Notes: generated by a model not told the origin, from the sequence alone. A stretch of DNA of 49,633 nucleotides from UBA3478 sp965662045 (GCA_965662045.1 CBFIGE010000015.1:1-49633), one strand, 5' to 3'; counted from the first letter of the stretch, positions 1 to 8,571 are shown. Translations and numbers: made by a program.

Positions 1-1151
1 CTTCGACCAGGCGCTTGTCTAGTAATTTCATCATACCAATTGGTTCCTGCTTTGTTCGAACGAATAAGGAATGTATTTCCGGGATCTGCATCATAAGCCG
101 CTTGAATCGCTGAAAAGTTAGCATCTACCTGCGCTTGAGAAATATTACCTGTCCCAACCCCAGTTGCAAATAAGTAATCTGGAAGAACAGCTGAAGCAGC
201 CGAACCGTATTGTGGGTGAGTGTAGGCAACAGGCGTTCCGTTTGCTGCTGCATTGTTTTCATATGCGATATGGGTGTAACGCGCCATATCTTGTGGATTT
301 AACATTTCAATAGACCCATTTACGTTTGGATCAGTGAATCCAGTAGATACATTGAGGGAAACACTTGTTTCTCTTTTCGTTTTAGATCCTGATTTAGTCG
401 TATAAACGATTACACCATTGGCCGCTCTTGCACCATAGATAGAAGCAGAAGCTGCATCTTTAAGTACGGTTGCTGTCGCAATGTCATCTGGATTTATAAA
501 CGAAATGTCTTGTGTAGGTACCCCGTCAACAACATATAATGGACTGTTACCTCCGAAGGCGTTGAAACCACGTACACGAACCTGAGAGGTTGTACCAGGC
601 TGTCCGTTTGTGATTACAGTAACCCCAGGAACACGTCCTTGTAATTGCTGCTCGATGTTACCAGAAGGTATTCCTGCTAACTCATCTGCTTGTACCACAG
701 ATACCGCAGCCGTAGACTCCTTTTTAGTAAATGTTTGGTAACCCGTAACGATCACTTCTTCGAGTGCAGAAGCATCTTCAGCTAACATCACATCAATAGA
801 AGATCTACCGTTTACTGAAACTTCTTGGGTTTGGAAACCTAAGTAAGAAACAACAAGTACGGCATCAGATGCAGCATTAATGGTATAGTTTCCATCGAAA
901 TCTGTTTGGGTTCCGTTAGTGGTTCCTTGTACAATAACATTCGCACCTGGTAAGGGCTCACCAGATGAATCTGTTACGGTACCTGAAACGGTCATTTGTA
1001 CAGGACTTAAACCTGTCTCATTCTCAATCTCTGGGTTGGAGTTTGCCCAAGAAAAGGCACTCGAACCAAAGACGAACATCAATAAAAAGAAACTCGTCAA
1101 GGCTGACTGAATACTCTTTTTACTCAAAATCAAAATTTTGTGTCGGTTCAT
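1..1151 (-). CDS. SusC/RagA-type TonB-dependent receptor, N-terminal part (cut by window edge)
   Basis: This is the first ~383 codons of an outer-membrane TonB-dependent transporter of the SusC/RagA family; the rest lies left of the window. The ATG at 1151 opens a long signal peptide (LTSFFLLMFVFGSSAFSWA). A carboxypeptidase-like regulatory domain follows (VSGTVTDSSGEPLPGANV, then GTQTDFDGNYTI and VVSYLGFQTQEV), then a TonB-box-like stretch (EEVIVTGYQTFTKKEST) and the plug domain with the SusC hallmarks LQGRVPGV, QVRVRGFNA, PLYVVDGVP and AASIYGARAANGVIVYTTK. Such receptors import oligosaccharides or other polymers together with a SusD lipoprotein, which would be expected further left. The substrate cannot be told from this part. 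The regulatory domain and plug order are as usual for the family; no frameshift is seen. Confidence 0.95.
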   Translation of the reverse strand, partial: MNRHKILILSKKSIQSALTSFFLLMFVFGSSAFSWANSNPEIENETGLSPVQMTVSGTVTDSSGEPLPGANVIVQGTTNGTQTDFDGNYTINAASDAVLVVSYLGFQTQEVSVNGRSSIDVMLAEDASALEEVIVTGYQTFTKKESTAAVSVVQADELAGIPSGNIEQQLQGRVPGVTVITNGQPGTTSQVRVRGFNAFGGNSPLYVVDGVPTQDISFINPDDIATATVLKDAASASIYGARAANGVIVYTTKSGSKTKRETSVSLNVSTGFTDPNVNGSIEMLNPQDMARYTHIAYENNAAANGTPVAYTHPQYGSAASAVLPDYLFATGVGTGNISQAQVDANFSAIQAAYDADPGNTFLIRSNKAGTNWYDEITRQAPGR

Positions 1152-1204
1152 AATTTGTTTGAATTAATAGTTAGTTAAGCCTTTTCCGTTAAAGGCATAT
1201 ACAA

Positions 1205-1235
1205 CAAGTATAGTAAAATGATTCTTGAATTGAAA
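1205..1235 (-). promoter_or_regulatory. Candidate promoter for the SusC gene
   Basis: On the minus strand TTTC, 19 bp, TATACTTG resembles the Bacteroidota promoter (TTTG-N19-21-TAnnTTTG) with one mismatch in each element. It would give a 5' leader of roughly 45-50 nt before the ATG at 1151. It is placed by pattern only, in a very AT-rich stretch where chance matches are easy. Confidence 0.3.
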
Positions 1236-1699
1236 ATTTTGTCATGGATTTCACATTATAAATTTAAATTGACGCAATTTGTTAAAATATTATACTTCCG
1301 AAATTTTTAAACTTTTAGTATTTGATTTTAATTTAACCTATTGATTAACAGTTTTTTAATGATGAAATATGAAAACAATAAGCACTAGTAAAATCTTATA
1401 TTTACTTATTTTTTCATTTTTTGATAAAAAAATACACTTTATAATTATTGATATTTTCGAGAGAAAAATCGATATTTTTTCGAATTGTATAATATGGCGC
1501 TCATAACCGACTAAAGGTGGACAAGCATTGTCCTTAACTTGAAAAATCAAATGAATTGCTCAACTTTTCCTTAGCGGATCGAATTCTGTCACTCGGATTT
1601 GTTTTTTTCAACTTCAACACATAATATGTTTTGTCCATTTAGGATGACTCAATTTATCATAAAATTAAGTAAGACATATTCCACCGATCATCATCTGGA
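1236..1699. other. AT-rich stretch without a recognisable gene
   Basis: Between the SusC promoter region and the pseudogene remnant I see no convincing coding sequence. The 64-codon reading frame on the minus strand at 1356-1550 is low-complexity (Ile, Lys and Phe rich) and looks like a chance frame in AT-rich DNA. Around 1445-1485 there are two similar GATATTTT-containing blocks and a short AT-rich inverted repeat, too weak to name. The part near 1600-1699 may be the worn-out 3' end of the pseudogene next to it. Confidence 0.5.
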
Positions 1700-2144
1700 T
1701 CTTTGAGTTCGTAATTTATGATGATTTCATTTTGCAAAATTAATCGGGATGCGGGTATTTTGAATCGTGTAAAATTAAATCGTAGAATACATTGGCATAA
1801 GCTGAAATAAGGTCTTGCATCCTCCTTGTTTCAGGTCACCTCAACGAGTTTATTGACCCATAAAGCTCGTTGGTCATTTACATTTCTATAATTCATGAAG
1901 TGGCTAATCCCTCTCCCATGTCATGTCATTGACTGCTGCCGTAGACAAGACCTTCAATGGACATTTCATTAGCGTACAATAAAAGTCTTATAAATGAATC
2001 TAAATCATCGATTTCACCATCTGTAGTGATAATAGTTCGCGCTAAAATCTTTTCGGTTTTAACTTTAATTGGCTAAGGTTTTATCTCCCATGACTTTAAA
2101 GAAAAAATGAGAGCAAATAAACCAAACTTCAATCTATTGGTCAT
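1700..2144 (-). pseudogene. Decayed DUF1593-type (nucleoside-hydrolase-like) gene remnant
   Basis: Read from an ATG at 2144, the minus strand gives a signal-peptide-like start (MTNRLKFGLFALIFSLKS). An in-frame TAG follows, then, still in frame, TIITTDGEIDDLDSFIRLLL and YANEMSIEGLVYGSSQ, then another stop. Further blocks appear in shifted frames: HFMNYRNVNDQRALWVNKLVE (about 1850-1905) and QDLISAYANVFYDLILHDSK with YPHPD (about 1745-1822). These match in order the N-terminal half of DUF1593 proteins, nucleoside-hydrolase-like secreted enzymes, as I remember that family. At least two stops and two frame changes make it non-functional. Its start codon overlaps the stop of the upstream carboxylesterase, so the two were probably once a coupled operon. 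The 3' limit is uncertain. Confidence 0.7.
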
Positions 2145-3759
2145 ACTGGGTATCTAAAAATCTAAACCGCTTATCGTTGTCGGCAGTATATGCAGCGCTT
2201 TGAGTATTGATGACCATCACTTCAGGATTCCCTTTTACATTGGCGTTAGGCCAATTGGCCAATCCCTCAGCGTTAGGGTTTCCGGTTTTAATAAAATTAG
2301 CAAAGTAATTTTGAAAGGTTTCTGATACCGTGTAGTCTTCGGCTGTCCATTGATAGTCTTCGACCAAATGCAAGTTACCCATAGCATACTCTATTTCGCA
2401 TGCATGTGGTGCTCCAATTGGTGCTATTGGTGCTATATCTTTATCTGAACGCTCTTTTGTTCCACCGGCAAATCCTGCCACTAAATCTCTATTTTTCAGT
2501 GGAGGTCTATGCTTGGCATACAAATAACGATAAATAGGCTGATCACTATTTTTACGATGCAGGTCATACCATTTATAAGAACTGTAAACAATAAATCGAT
2601 CTGACGCCAAACGCGTTGCCATGCGTTCAACACCACGCGGATCATTATTATCTGGCGCATAGAGTTTCTGAACTTTTCGATGTTCATCGGGATACAAGAG
2701 TTCTATAGTTTTATTAAAATTCGATTCCGTCAATTCTTGATCTTGCATCATTGCCTGCGCGGGAATTTCAGCAGAATTCCATCCCAATAAGAGCGGTATC
2801 TGTGCCTGGCTCCCTTCGTTAAAAATGTCATTTAACGATTTTGGAAGAAAATAGCCATCCAATGCCATAGGAAAACCAAAACGACCCGATTCTTTATACA
2901 TCTCATAAATTGCTCTAGTAGATAAGGATCTCAATTCTTCTATGGAATTGATTTGAAATTGCGCTAAGAATTTCTCACCTTCTTCTTCGGCCTGGTAAAG
3001 AGCCACTGGTGTCATGGTTGGATTAATGGCAGCTCCACTCTCACCTATCGCTTTATCAATAAAATCTTTACTCAAAGGTGAAGCCATTTGCGCACTGACG
3101 GAAATGGAACCCGCAGACTCCCCTGCAATAGTCACATTGTTGGGATCACCTCCAAATTGAGCTATGTTTCGCCCTACCCATTTTAGCGCTTGAAGCTGAT
3201 CTAACAAGCCATAATTTCCAGAAGCTTTATAAGAGGCTTCTTTACTGAGTTCGGGATGCGCCAAATAGCCAAACACATTCAAACGGTAATTCACTGTGAC
3301 AACAACAATATCTTTTTTTGACATGCTTTCACCATCATATCGATACTCAGATGCATCACCGGCAACATTGCCTCCTCCATAGAAATAAACTAAAACGGGT
3401 AAATTTTTACTATTTCGATTGGCGGTGGTCCAAATATTCAAATAGAGACAGTCTTCACTTACCCCAGCAGATCTTGATTTCATATCGCCAAACACCAAAG
3501 GCTGCATCGGTCGAGGTCCAAATTTTTTGGTTTCCTTGACACCCTCCCAATTTTGTATTTCAACAGGTGCTTTCCATCTTAAGTTTCCAACAGGTGGTTT
3601 TGCAAAAGGAACCCCTAAATAGGTTTGCACACCTGTATGCGTGTCATAACTTCCTTCTATAATTCCTTTATCCGTTTCGACTTGAACTGAAAACGCATTG
3701 GGATTTTGAGCGTTCAGCATAAATAATCCTGCAAAAAAGGAAAGGAAGGTGTTTTTCAT
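2134..3759 (-). CDS. Exported type-B carboxylesterase
   Basis: A 541-residue alpha/beta-hydrolase of the carboxylesterase type B family, which hydrolyses carboxylic esters. The N-terminus is a signal peptide (residues 1 to about 18), so it acts in the periplasm or outside. Seen: the family opening TYLGVPFAKPPVGNLRW (about 47-62), SEDCLYLNIW (101-110), an oxyanion region YFYGGGN (124-131) with Tyr where His is common, the nucleophile elbow GESAGS with Ser215, and a probable catalytic His452 in GAPHACEIEYAMGN; the acid is probably the Glu in LGWNSAEIP. A perfect 24-bp palindrome lies 4 bp upstream of its start, between it and the divergent Nudix-type regulator, so repression by that protein is likely. 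The neighbourhood suggests an esterase for decorated plant or algal polysaccharide, but the substrate is not shown. Confidence 0.9.
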   Translation of the reverse strand: MKNTFLSFFAGLFMLNAQNPNAFSVQVETDKGIIEGSYDTHTGVQTYLGVPFAKPPVGNLRWKAPVEIQNWEGVKETKKFGPRPMQPLVFGDMKSRSAGVSEDCLYLNIWTTANRNSKNLPVLVYFYGGGNVAGDASEYRYDGESMSKKDIVVVTVNYRLNVFGYLAHPELSKEASYKASGNYGLLDQLQALKWVGRNIAQFGGDPNNVTIAGESAGSISVSAQMASPLSKDFIDKAIGESGAAINPTMTPVALYQAEEEGEKFLAQFQINSIEELRSLSTRAIYEMYKESGRFGFPMALDGYFLPKSLNDIFNEGSQAQIPLLLGWNSAEIPAQAMMQDQELTESNFNKTIELLYPDEHRKVQKLYAPDNNDPRGVERMATRLASDRFIVYSSYKWYDLHRKNSDQPIYRYLYAKHRPPLKNRDLVAGFAGGTKERSDKDIAPIAPIGAPHACEIEYAMGNLHLVEDYQWTAEDYTVSETFQNYFANFIKTGNPNAEGLANWPNANVKGNPEVMVINTQSAAYTADNDKRFRFLDTQYDQ

Positions 3760-3763
3760 TTTT

Positions 3764-3787
3764 TTATTGTATCTATAGATACAATAA
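3764..3787. promoter_or_regulatory. Perfect 24-bp palindrome, probable operator of the Nudix-type regulator
   Basis: The half-site TTATTGTATCTA is followed directly by its exact reverse complement, giving 24 bp of perfect dyad symmetry. It lies in the 62-bp space between the divergent carboxylesterase (starts 3759) and the Nudix-type regulator (starts 3822). Its position just before the esterase start would block transcription or early elongation. Regulators of this family in Bacteroidota bind palindromes beside their own genes, so autoregulation plus control of the esterase is the natural reading. I did not see a second full copy elsewhere in the window. Confidence 0.75.
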
Positions 3788-3821
3788 TACGAAATTTGCG
3801 ATTTAGTATATATTTACGACA

Positions 3822-4535
3822 ATGAAAAAAATAGAACTTCCCAAGAAAGAGGATTTCATTCCGCATCTAGCTTATGATGCTGTCATTTTTGGGTTTAATG
3901 GTACGGAGTTGAAAATAGTCGTTTTAGAATATCAAAAAACCAATCATTTTGCCCTACCCGGCGGGTTCGTACAACACAATCAAAATTTGAACGATGCCGT
4001 ATATCAAGGTGTTAAAAACCGAACAGGCTTAACGGACATTCAATTAGAACAATGCCATACGTTTGGAAATCAAAAAAGGAGAGACAAGAAAGTTCTAAAA
4101 GATATTTGCAAAGTACACGACCACCAAATCAATGATGATCATTGGCTCTTGGATCGTTTTATTAGTGTTTGTTATTATGCCCTTATTAACTTTGAAGAAG
4201 TCACGCTTCAACCAGATGAACTTTCTGATTCCATTGGATGGTATGGTCTTGACGAGTTACCTGAATTGATACTAGACCATAAAGAAATGGTATCAAAAGC
4301 CCTAGAAGTACTTCAAAAAAATCTAGACGAAAAATTAGTCGGTATGAATTTATTGCCAGAAAAATTCACCATGAAAGACCTTCAAAATGTATACGAGAGT
4401 ATTCTTCAAAAAAAGTTAGTCCGAACAGCCTTTCAGCGCAAAATATTGGCGAAAGACATTTTGGTTCGACACGAAAAAAAATACACAGGTAAAGCACATA
4501 AAGCTCCTTACCTGTATAGTTTTAAAACCGCTTAA
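3822..4535 (+). CDS. NrtR/AraR-type Nudix-domain transcriptional regulator
   Basis: A 237-residue protein with an N-terminal Nudix fold (about 10-150: AYDAVIFGFNGTELKIVVLE, then FALPGGFVQHNQNLNDAV) and a C-terminal winged-helix part (about 165-237, LLPEKFTMKDLQNVYESIL through AFQRKILAKDIL and APYLYSF). This is the architecture of the NrtR/AraR group, in which the Nudix domain senses a sugar- or NAD-related ligand. The Nudix box is degenerate: the usual REXXEEXG is replaced by YQGVKNRTG, so hydrolysis is not expected and a sensing role is. Related Bacteroides proteins control pentose use. Here the stop codon overlaps that of xylA, and xylB follows, so a pentose (xylose or arabinose) effector is the best guess. 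The ATG at 3822 fits the family start. Confidence 0.88.
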   Translation: MKKIELPKKEDFIPHLAYDAVIFGFNGTELKIVVLEYQKTNHFALPGGFVQHNQNLNDAVYQGVKNRTGLTDIQLEQCHTFGNQKRRDKKVLKDICKVHDHQINDDHWLLDRFISVCYYALINFEEVTLQPDELSDSIGWYGLDELPELILDHKEMVSKALEVLQKNLDEKLVGMNLLPEKFTMKDLQNVYESILQKKLVRTAFQRKILAKDILVRHEKKYTGKAHKAPYLYSFKTA

Positions 4536-5857
4536 ATATATTGGTTTATAATATTTTCAAAATATTCTTGACGACCTGAGATTCGTTGAGGCTCACCATG
4601 GGCTAAGGCAATATCAAATAAATCTTTTAATTGCAATCGACCTTCCTCAAAATCCTTTCCAGAAGCACTTTCAAATGAATGATAGCGCTCATCTCTTAGT
4701 TTTTGATAATCCGAAGAAGAAATGATTTTATCGGCAGCAATTATACTCCGCGCAAATGTATCTACCCCTCCAATATGGGCATAAAAAATATCTTTTTGGT
4801 CTGTTGAATTCCTGCGGATTTTCGCATCAAAATTAACACCTCCTCCTTGCAGGCCTCCGTATTGCAAAAAGACAAGCATGGCTTCTGTGACCTCCACGAG
4901 ATTATTCGGAAATTGATCGGTATCCCAACCATTTTGATAGTCTCCTCGGTTTGCATCAATACTACCTAGCATCTTATTAGATCCCGCTATGGCCATTTCA
5001 TGTTGCATGGTGTGACTTGCGAGGGTAGCATGATTAAATTCTAAATTGATTTTAAAATCGTCAGCCAATCCGTATTGATTTAAAAATCCAATTACAGTAG
5101 CTGCGTCGAAATCGTATTGATGCTTCATAGGTTCCATAGGCTTAGGTTCGATAAAAAAAGTTCCTTTAAAGCCTTGCCCCCTAGCATAATCCCTTGCCAT
5201 GGACAGGAATTGTGCCATATGGTCTAGTTCTCTTTTGATATCTGTATTGAGTAGTGACATATATCCCTCACGTCCTCCCCAAAAGACATAGTTCTCTCCG
5301 TCTAAAGCTATTGTTGCATCTAAGGCTAATTTAACCTGTGCTCCAGCATTGGCTACAACCTTAAAATCCGGATTTGTCGCGGCACCATTCATATATCTAG
5401 GGTTTGAAAAGCAATTCGCTGTTCCCCATAAAACATTTACTCCAGAGGCCGTCTTTTTCTTATTGATATAATCTACAATAGTATTTAATCTTGACTCCGA
5501 TTCACCCCAAGAAGAACCTTCTCGAATTAAATCATAATCGTGAAAACAGAAATACTCAAAACCGAGCTTGGTGATAAACTCAAAGGCCGCATCTGCCTTT
5601 TCTTTTGCAGCTATTACAGGGTCGGAAGGAGCATCCCATTCATAAATTTGAGTACCTGGCCCAAAAGGATCTGCCCCAGTACCACAGAAAGAATGCCAAT
5701 AAGCTACCGCAAATTTAAAATGCTCTCGAAGTGTTTTACCCGCAACGATTCGATCTGGATCGTAATACTTGTAGGCCAGGGGATTGTCTGAATCTTTCCC
5801 CTCGAATTTGATTTCCTTTACTTCTTTAAAATATTCTTTATCACCTATTAAAGCCAT
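4532..5857 (-). CDS. xylA: Xylose isomerase
   Basis: Converts D-xylose to D-xylulose in the cytoplasm using divalent metal. The 441-residue length is that of the long (class II) isomerases. Visible motifs: FAVAYWHSFCGTGADPFG (about 48-65), the catalytic-His segment FCFHDYDLIREGSSWGES, VLWGTANCFSNPRYMNGAAT, the metal site FIEPKPMEPMKHQYDFD, and NLEFNHATLASHT with SIDANRGDYQNGWDTDQFP. It lies 7 bp behind xylB in the same direction, as the last gene of a three-gene operon that starts with an exported phosphatase-family protein. Its stop codon overlaps that of the convergent Nudix-type regulator gene. The ATG is well placed for the family N-terminus. No odd residues were seen. Confidence 0.97.
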   Translation of the reverse strand: MALIGDKEYFKEVKEIKFEGKDSDNPLAYKYYDPDRIVAGKTLREHFKFAVAYWHSFCGTGADPFGPGTQIYEWDAPSDPVIAAKEKADAAFEFITKLGFEYFCFHDYDLIREGSSWGESESRLNTIVDYINKKKTASGVNVLWGTANCFSNPRYMNGAATNPDFKVVANAGAQVKLALDATIALDGENYVFWGGREGYMSLLNTDIKRELDHMAQFLSMARDYARGQGFKGTFFIEPKPMEPMKHQYDFDAATVIGFLNQYGLADDFKINLEFNHATLASHTMQHEMAIAGSNKMLGSIDANRGDYQNGWDTDQFPNNLVEVTEAMLVFLQYGGLQGGGVNFDAKIRRNSTDQKDIFYAHIGGVDTFARSIIAADKIISSSDYQKLRDERYHSFESASGKDFEEGRLQLKDLFDIALAHGEPQRISGRQEYFENIINQYI

Positions 5858-5864
5858 AATTTAT

Positions 5865-7352
5865 TTAGTTATTAAGTTGATGTTTTACAATGAACTCCCA
5901 ATTGTTATATACCTTCATAATGTCTTCGGATTCGGCATTAGGATGAAAGCTACGAACAAAATCATTTTTTTCTATACTTTGTGAGAAATGAACTTGCCCA
6001 AAAGTGGTTATTTGACAAGCACGAGCAGCACCTATAGCTCCTGTAGTATCATAAATTTGTATCTCAAGCTGCGTTAAATCTGCCAGTGTTTGACCAAAAA
6101 TTTCTGCCTGAAATAAATTGTCATTTCCTGCTCTGATTATACCATCTGGGATACCGTCTTCCAATAGAATTTTGATTCCGTAATAGAAAGAAAAAGCAAT
6201 TCCCTCGAGTGCAGCTCTACAAATTGTAGCTTTATTGTGTCGATTAAATTGCATGCCTCTCAGCTCAAAACTCAACGGTCTGTTCTCAAACATACGCTCT
6301 GGACCATTTCCGAACGGAAACACTAAAAGGCCATCGGACCCTTGAGTAACTTTAGTGGCTAATTCATTCATATACTCGTAAGAGTGTATATCTAAATTCT
6401 CTTTAATCCATTTGTACAATATCCCACAACCATTAATGCATAATAACTTACCGATACTGGTCTGCTCAGCACTGTGATTTAAATGGGCAAAATTGTTAAT
6501 ACGCTTTAACTCTTTTGTCTTCTTTTTATCAGTAACGGCGTACACTACTCCAGATGTGCCTGCCGTAGCTGCAATATCTCCTGAGTTCATTACATTTAAA
6601 GACAATGCGTTATTTGGCTGATCACCTGCTCGATACAAAACAGGAGTTCCTTCGAGTAATGTGGATTCATGAGCTCCTTTGGCACTTAATTTAGACTGCT
6701 CACTAAAGGTGTCTACAAGCTCTGGCATATACTGGTTTGGGATACCGAGATTTTCCAAGAGGGCATCTGCTACTTTATGTCCTTCGAAATCCCAAAAAAC
6801 ACCCTCGGAAAGCCCACTTATTGTTGTGTTGACAACCTCAGTAAATCGATAAGCAATATAATCACCCGGAAGCATGATCTTGTCTATCTTATCAAAGACT
6901 TGAGGTTCATTTTCTTTTACCCATTTTAGTTTTGCAGCTGTGAAATTTCCTGGAGCATTAAACAAATGTGTGGCACAATAAGCCTCCCCTAATTCTTCGA
7001 ATGCCTTATCACCATAGGTAACTGCTCTACCATCACACCATATTATAGCCGGTCTCAGAAGATTACCATTGTCGTCTAGGGAGACCAAACCATGCATCTG
7101 ATACGAAATACCTACTCCAATAATTTGATCTGCACTTAAATGATTTTGTTTCTTTAATTCTTTAATACAATCACAACATATATTCCACCACAGTTCGGGA
7201 TCTTGTTCTGCCCACATTTGATGAGCTGCGATGATTTGCATTTCTTGTTCTGGTTTTGAAATGGATGCCTTGCATTCTCCCGAATTAACTTCAACCAAGG
7301 CAGCCTTTACCGAAGAACTCCCTATATCCAATCCCAAAAAATACTTTTCCAT
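5865..7352 (-). CDS. xylB: Xylulokinase (FGGY family)
   Basis: Phosphorylates D-xylulose with ATP to xylulose 5-phosphate, feeding the pentose phosphate pathway. The 495-residue protein shows the FGGY kinase layout: N-terminal phosphate-binding LGLDIGSSSVKAALVE (about 6-21), MWAEQDPELWW, GVGISYQMHGLVSLDDNG, RPAIIWCDGRA, the second-domain AGDQPNNALSLNV and AATAGTSGVVYAV, and a C-terminal FGGY-type segment RAALEGIAFSFYYGI with RAGNDNLFQAEIFGQTLADL. It sits 7 bp upstream of xylA and 1 bp downstream of a phosphatase-family gene, so all three are probably one transcript. Other FGGY kinases share the fold; pairing with xylA makes xylulose the likely substrate. Confidence 0.95.
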   Translation of the reverse strand: MEKYFLGLDIGSSSVKAALVEVNSGECKASISKPEQEMQIIAAHQMWAEQDPELWWNICCDCIKELKKQNHLSADQIIGVGISYQMHGLVSLDDNGNLLRPAIIWCDGRAVTYGDKAFEELGEAYCATHLFNAPGNFTAAKLKWVKENEPQVFDKIDKIMLPGDYIAYRFTEVVNTTISGLSEGVFWDFEGHKVADALLENLGIPNQYMPELVDTFSEQSKLSAKGAHESTLLEGTPVLYRAGDQPNNALSLNVMNSGDIAATAGTSGVVYAVTDKKKTKELKRINNFAHLNHSAEQTSIGKLLCINGCGILYKWIKENLDIHSYEYMNELATKVTQGSDGLLVFPFGNGPERMFENRPLSFELRGMQFNRHNKATICRAALEGIAFSFYYGIKILLEDGIPDGIIRAGNDNLFQAEIFGQTLADLTQLEIQIYDTTGAIGAARACQITTFGQVHFSQSIEKNDFVRSFHPNAESEDIMKVYNNWEFIVKHQLNN

Positions 7353-7353
7353 A

Positions 7354-8475
7354 CTACTGTTGAATTACATGATTTAGTTGAACATCTAAGGCTTTTCCGT
7401 AACCTTGGGCTTCGTCTTTGCTTTCTAAAGCCAAAATTTTTCGAATTGTAGGAGCGATTTGATTAGCAAAATACTGTCCTTTTTTTTGAAGCTCACCTTG
7501 AGGTTCTACTCCAAAACCATATACTAATATCCATGTTTGATCCGCGCCTTTAACAGATTCTCCATGCGATTTCCAACTCTCAATCGGAAAAGTGCCTCTT
7601 CCGTGGTCTGTTGTAACTATAAATACGGTTTGATCGCGATAAAATTCATCATCTTGGGTAAATTCCCATAACTCTTTTAGTAAGGCATCTGTGTTATGAG
7701 TCGCCTTTATGTAGGCTTCATAATTACCGTCATGAGCAAAATCATCGGTTTCGCCATAAGCGATGTACATCAAATCTGGGTGGTTTTTTTCGATAAATGC
7801 CTTGGCGTATTGATGTGTAAATCCATCTAAACGAACACTAGACCATGGGCTAGGTACTTGTTGTTGTAAATCATTTAAAAGATTTTCTTCTCTATTTAGA
7901 GGTTCATTATGCGCAGAATCAAAACCAGCATTGACATATACCCCAGAACGTTCCTCGTTAATTATGAAAGGAAATACATCCCAACTTGCAAAGACACCAC
8001 TTGCATATTTCCTTTTTGCAATTTTCTGATATTCCTCTAAGACAGTGATATTGCGATTATTAATTTTCGCATTCGAGGTGATATGCTCATCATCTGCCTT
8101 ACCCGTTAGTATTTCATTGTAACCCGGATAGGAAAACCACATTTTATTGGTCAGATTTACCTTATTTTCAAAGTGTCGATTTCCATAGATTACACCCATT
8201 TTTGTGACTGTATTCCATACAAAAGGCATTAGAGAGGCTCTTTTTTCTTGAACGGTTGTTTGGTTCATAAATCTTTCAAGTTTTTTCGGGTTTGAGGTGA
8301 AAGATTTGGAGTGAACTAAAATAGAATCAACTCCCGTAAAGAGCTCCTGCCATCGCAATCCATCAAGAGTTATTAAGAACACTTTAGTTTTATCTCGCTG
8401 TGCAAATAGACTAGGCCTAAAACTAGTTATCAAGAAACACAGGGTAAACGAAAAAAGATACTTAGCGTTTTTCAC
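7354..8475 (-). CDS. Exported alkaline-phosphatase-superfamily hydrolase (phosphodiesterase-like)
   Basis: A 373-residue secreted protein of the alkaline phosphatase/sulfatase superfamily. A signal peptide covers about residues 1-25. Metal ligands of the fold are visible: N-terminal FLITLDGLRWQELFTG (Asp near 38), a candidate nucleophile in NKMWFSYPGYNEILTG, the central AYGETDDFAHDGNY (Asp and His ligands) and FIVTTDHGRGTF with a downstream SHGE His. The pattern is closest to type I phosphodiesterase/nucleotide pyrophosphatase-like proteins; phosphomonoesterase or phosphonate cleavage cannot be excluded. It is the first gene of the xylB-xylA operon (1 bp gap), an unusual partner. The start is a GTG at 8475, because the nearby ATG is followed at once by a stop. 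Confidence 0.85.
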   Translation of the reverse strand: MKNAKYLFSFTLCFLITSFRPSLFAQRDKTKVFLITLDGLRWQELFTGVDSILVHSKSFTSNPKKLERFMNQTTVQEKRASLMPFVWNTVTKMGVIYGNRHFENKVNLTNKMWFSYPGYNEILTGKADDEHITSNAKINNRNITVLEEYQKIAKRKYASGVFASWDVFPFIINEERSGVYVNAGFDSAHNEPLNREENLLNDLQQQVPSPWSSVRLDGFTHQYAKAFIEKNHPDLMYIAYGETDDFAHDGNYEAYIKATHNTDALLKELWEFTQDDEFYRDQTVFIVTTDHGRGTFPIESWKSHGESVKGADQTWILVYGFGVEPQGELQKKGQYFANQIAPTIRKILALESKDEAQGYGKALDVQLNHVIQQ

Positions 8476-8539
8476 ATTAGTTAGGTTAAATTTAGTTGAC
8501 TGCTAAAGTTATAAAATAGAAGTGATTCTTTTCAGGAAA

Positions 8540-8547
8540 TAAGTTTG
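8540..8547 (+). promoter_or_regulatory. -7 element (TAAGTTTG) before the ADP-ribosylglycohydrolase-like gene
   Basis: TAAGTTTG matches the Bacteroidota -7 consensus TAnnTTTG exactly, 24 bp before the ATG at 8572. No clear TTTG is seen 19-21 bp upstream. The divergent phosphatase gene has only a poor match (TAACTTTA). Confidence 0.4.
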
Positions 8548-8571
8548 TAATTTGTTCTAAACTAACTAATC

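Noticed and set aside
1445..1485. AT-rich inverted and direct repeats (GATATTTT blocks)
   Set aside because: Mostly A/T pairs with poor symmetry, no adjacent gene start and no T-tract; not enough for a terminator or operator call.
1356..1550. 64-codon minus-strand frame in the AT-rich gap
   Set aside because: Low-complexity Ile/Lys/Phe composition, no recognisable domain, no start context; typical of chance frames in AT-rich DNA.
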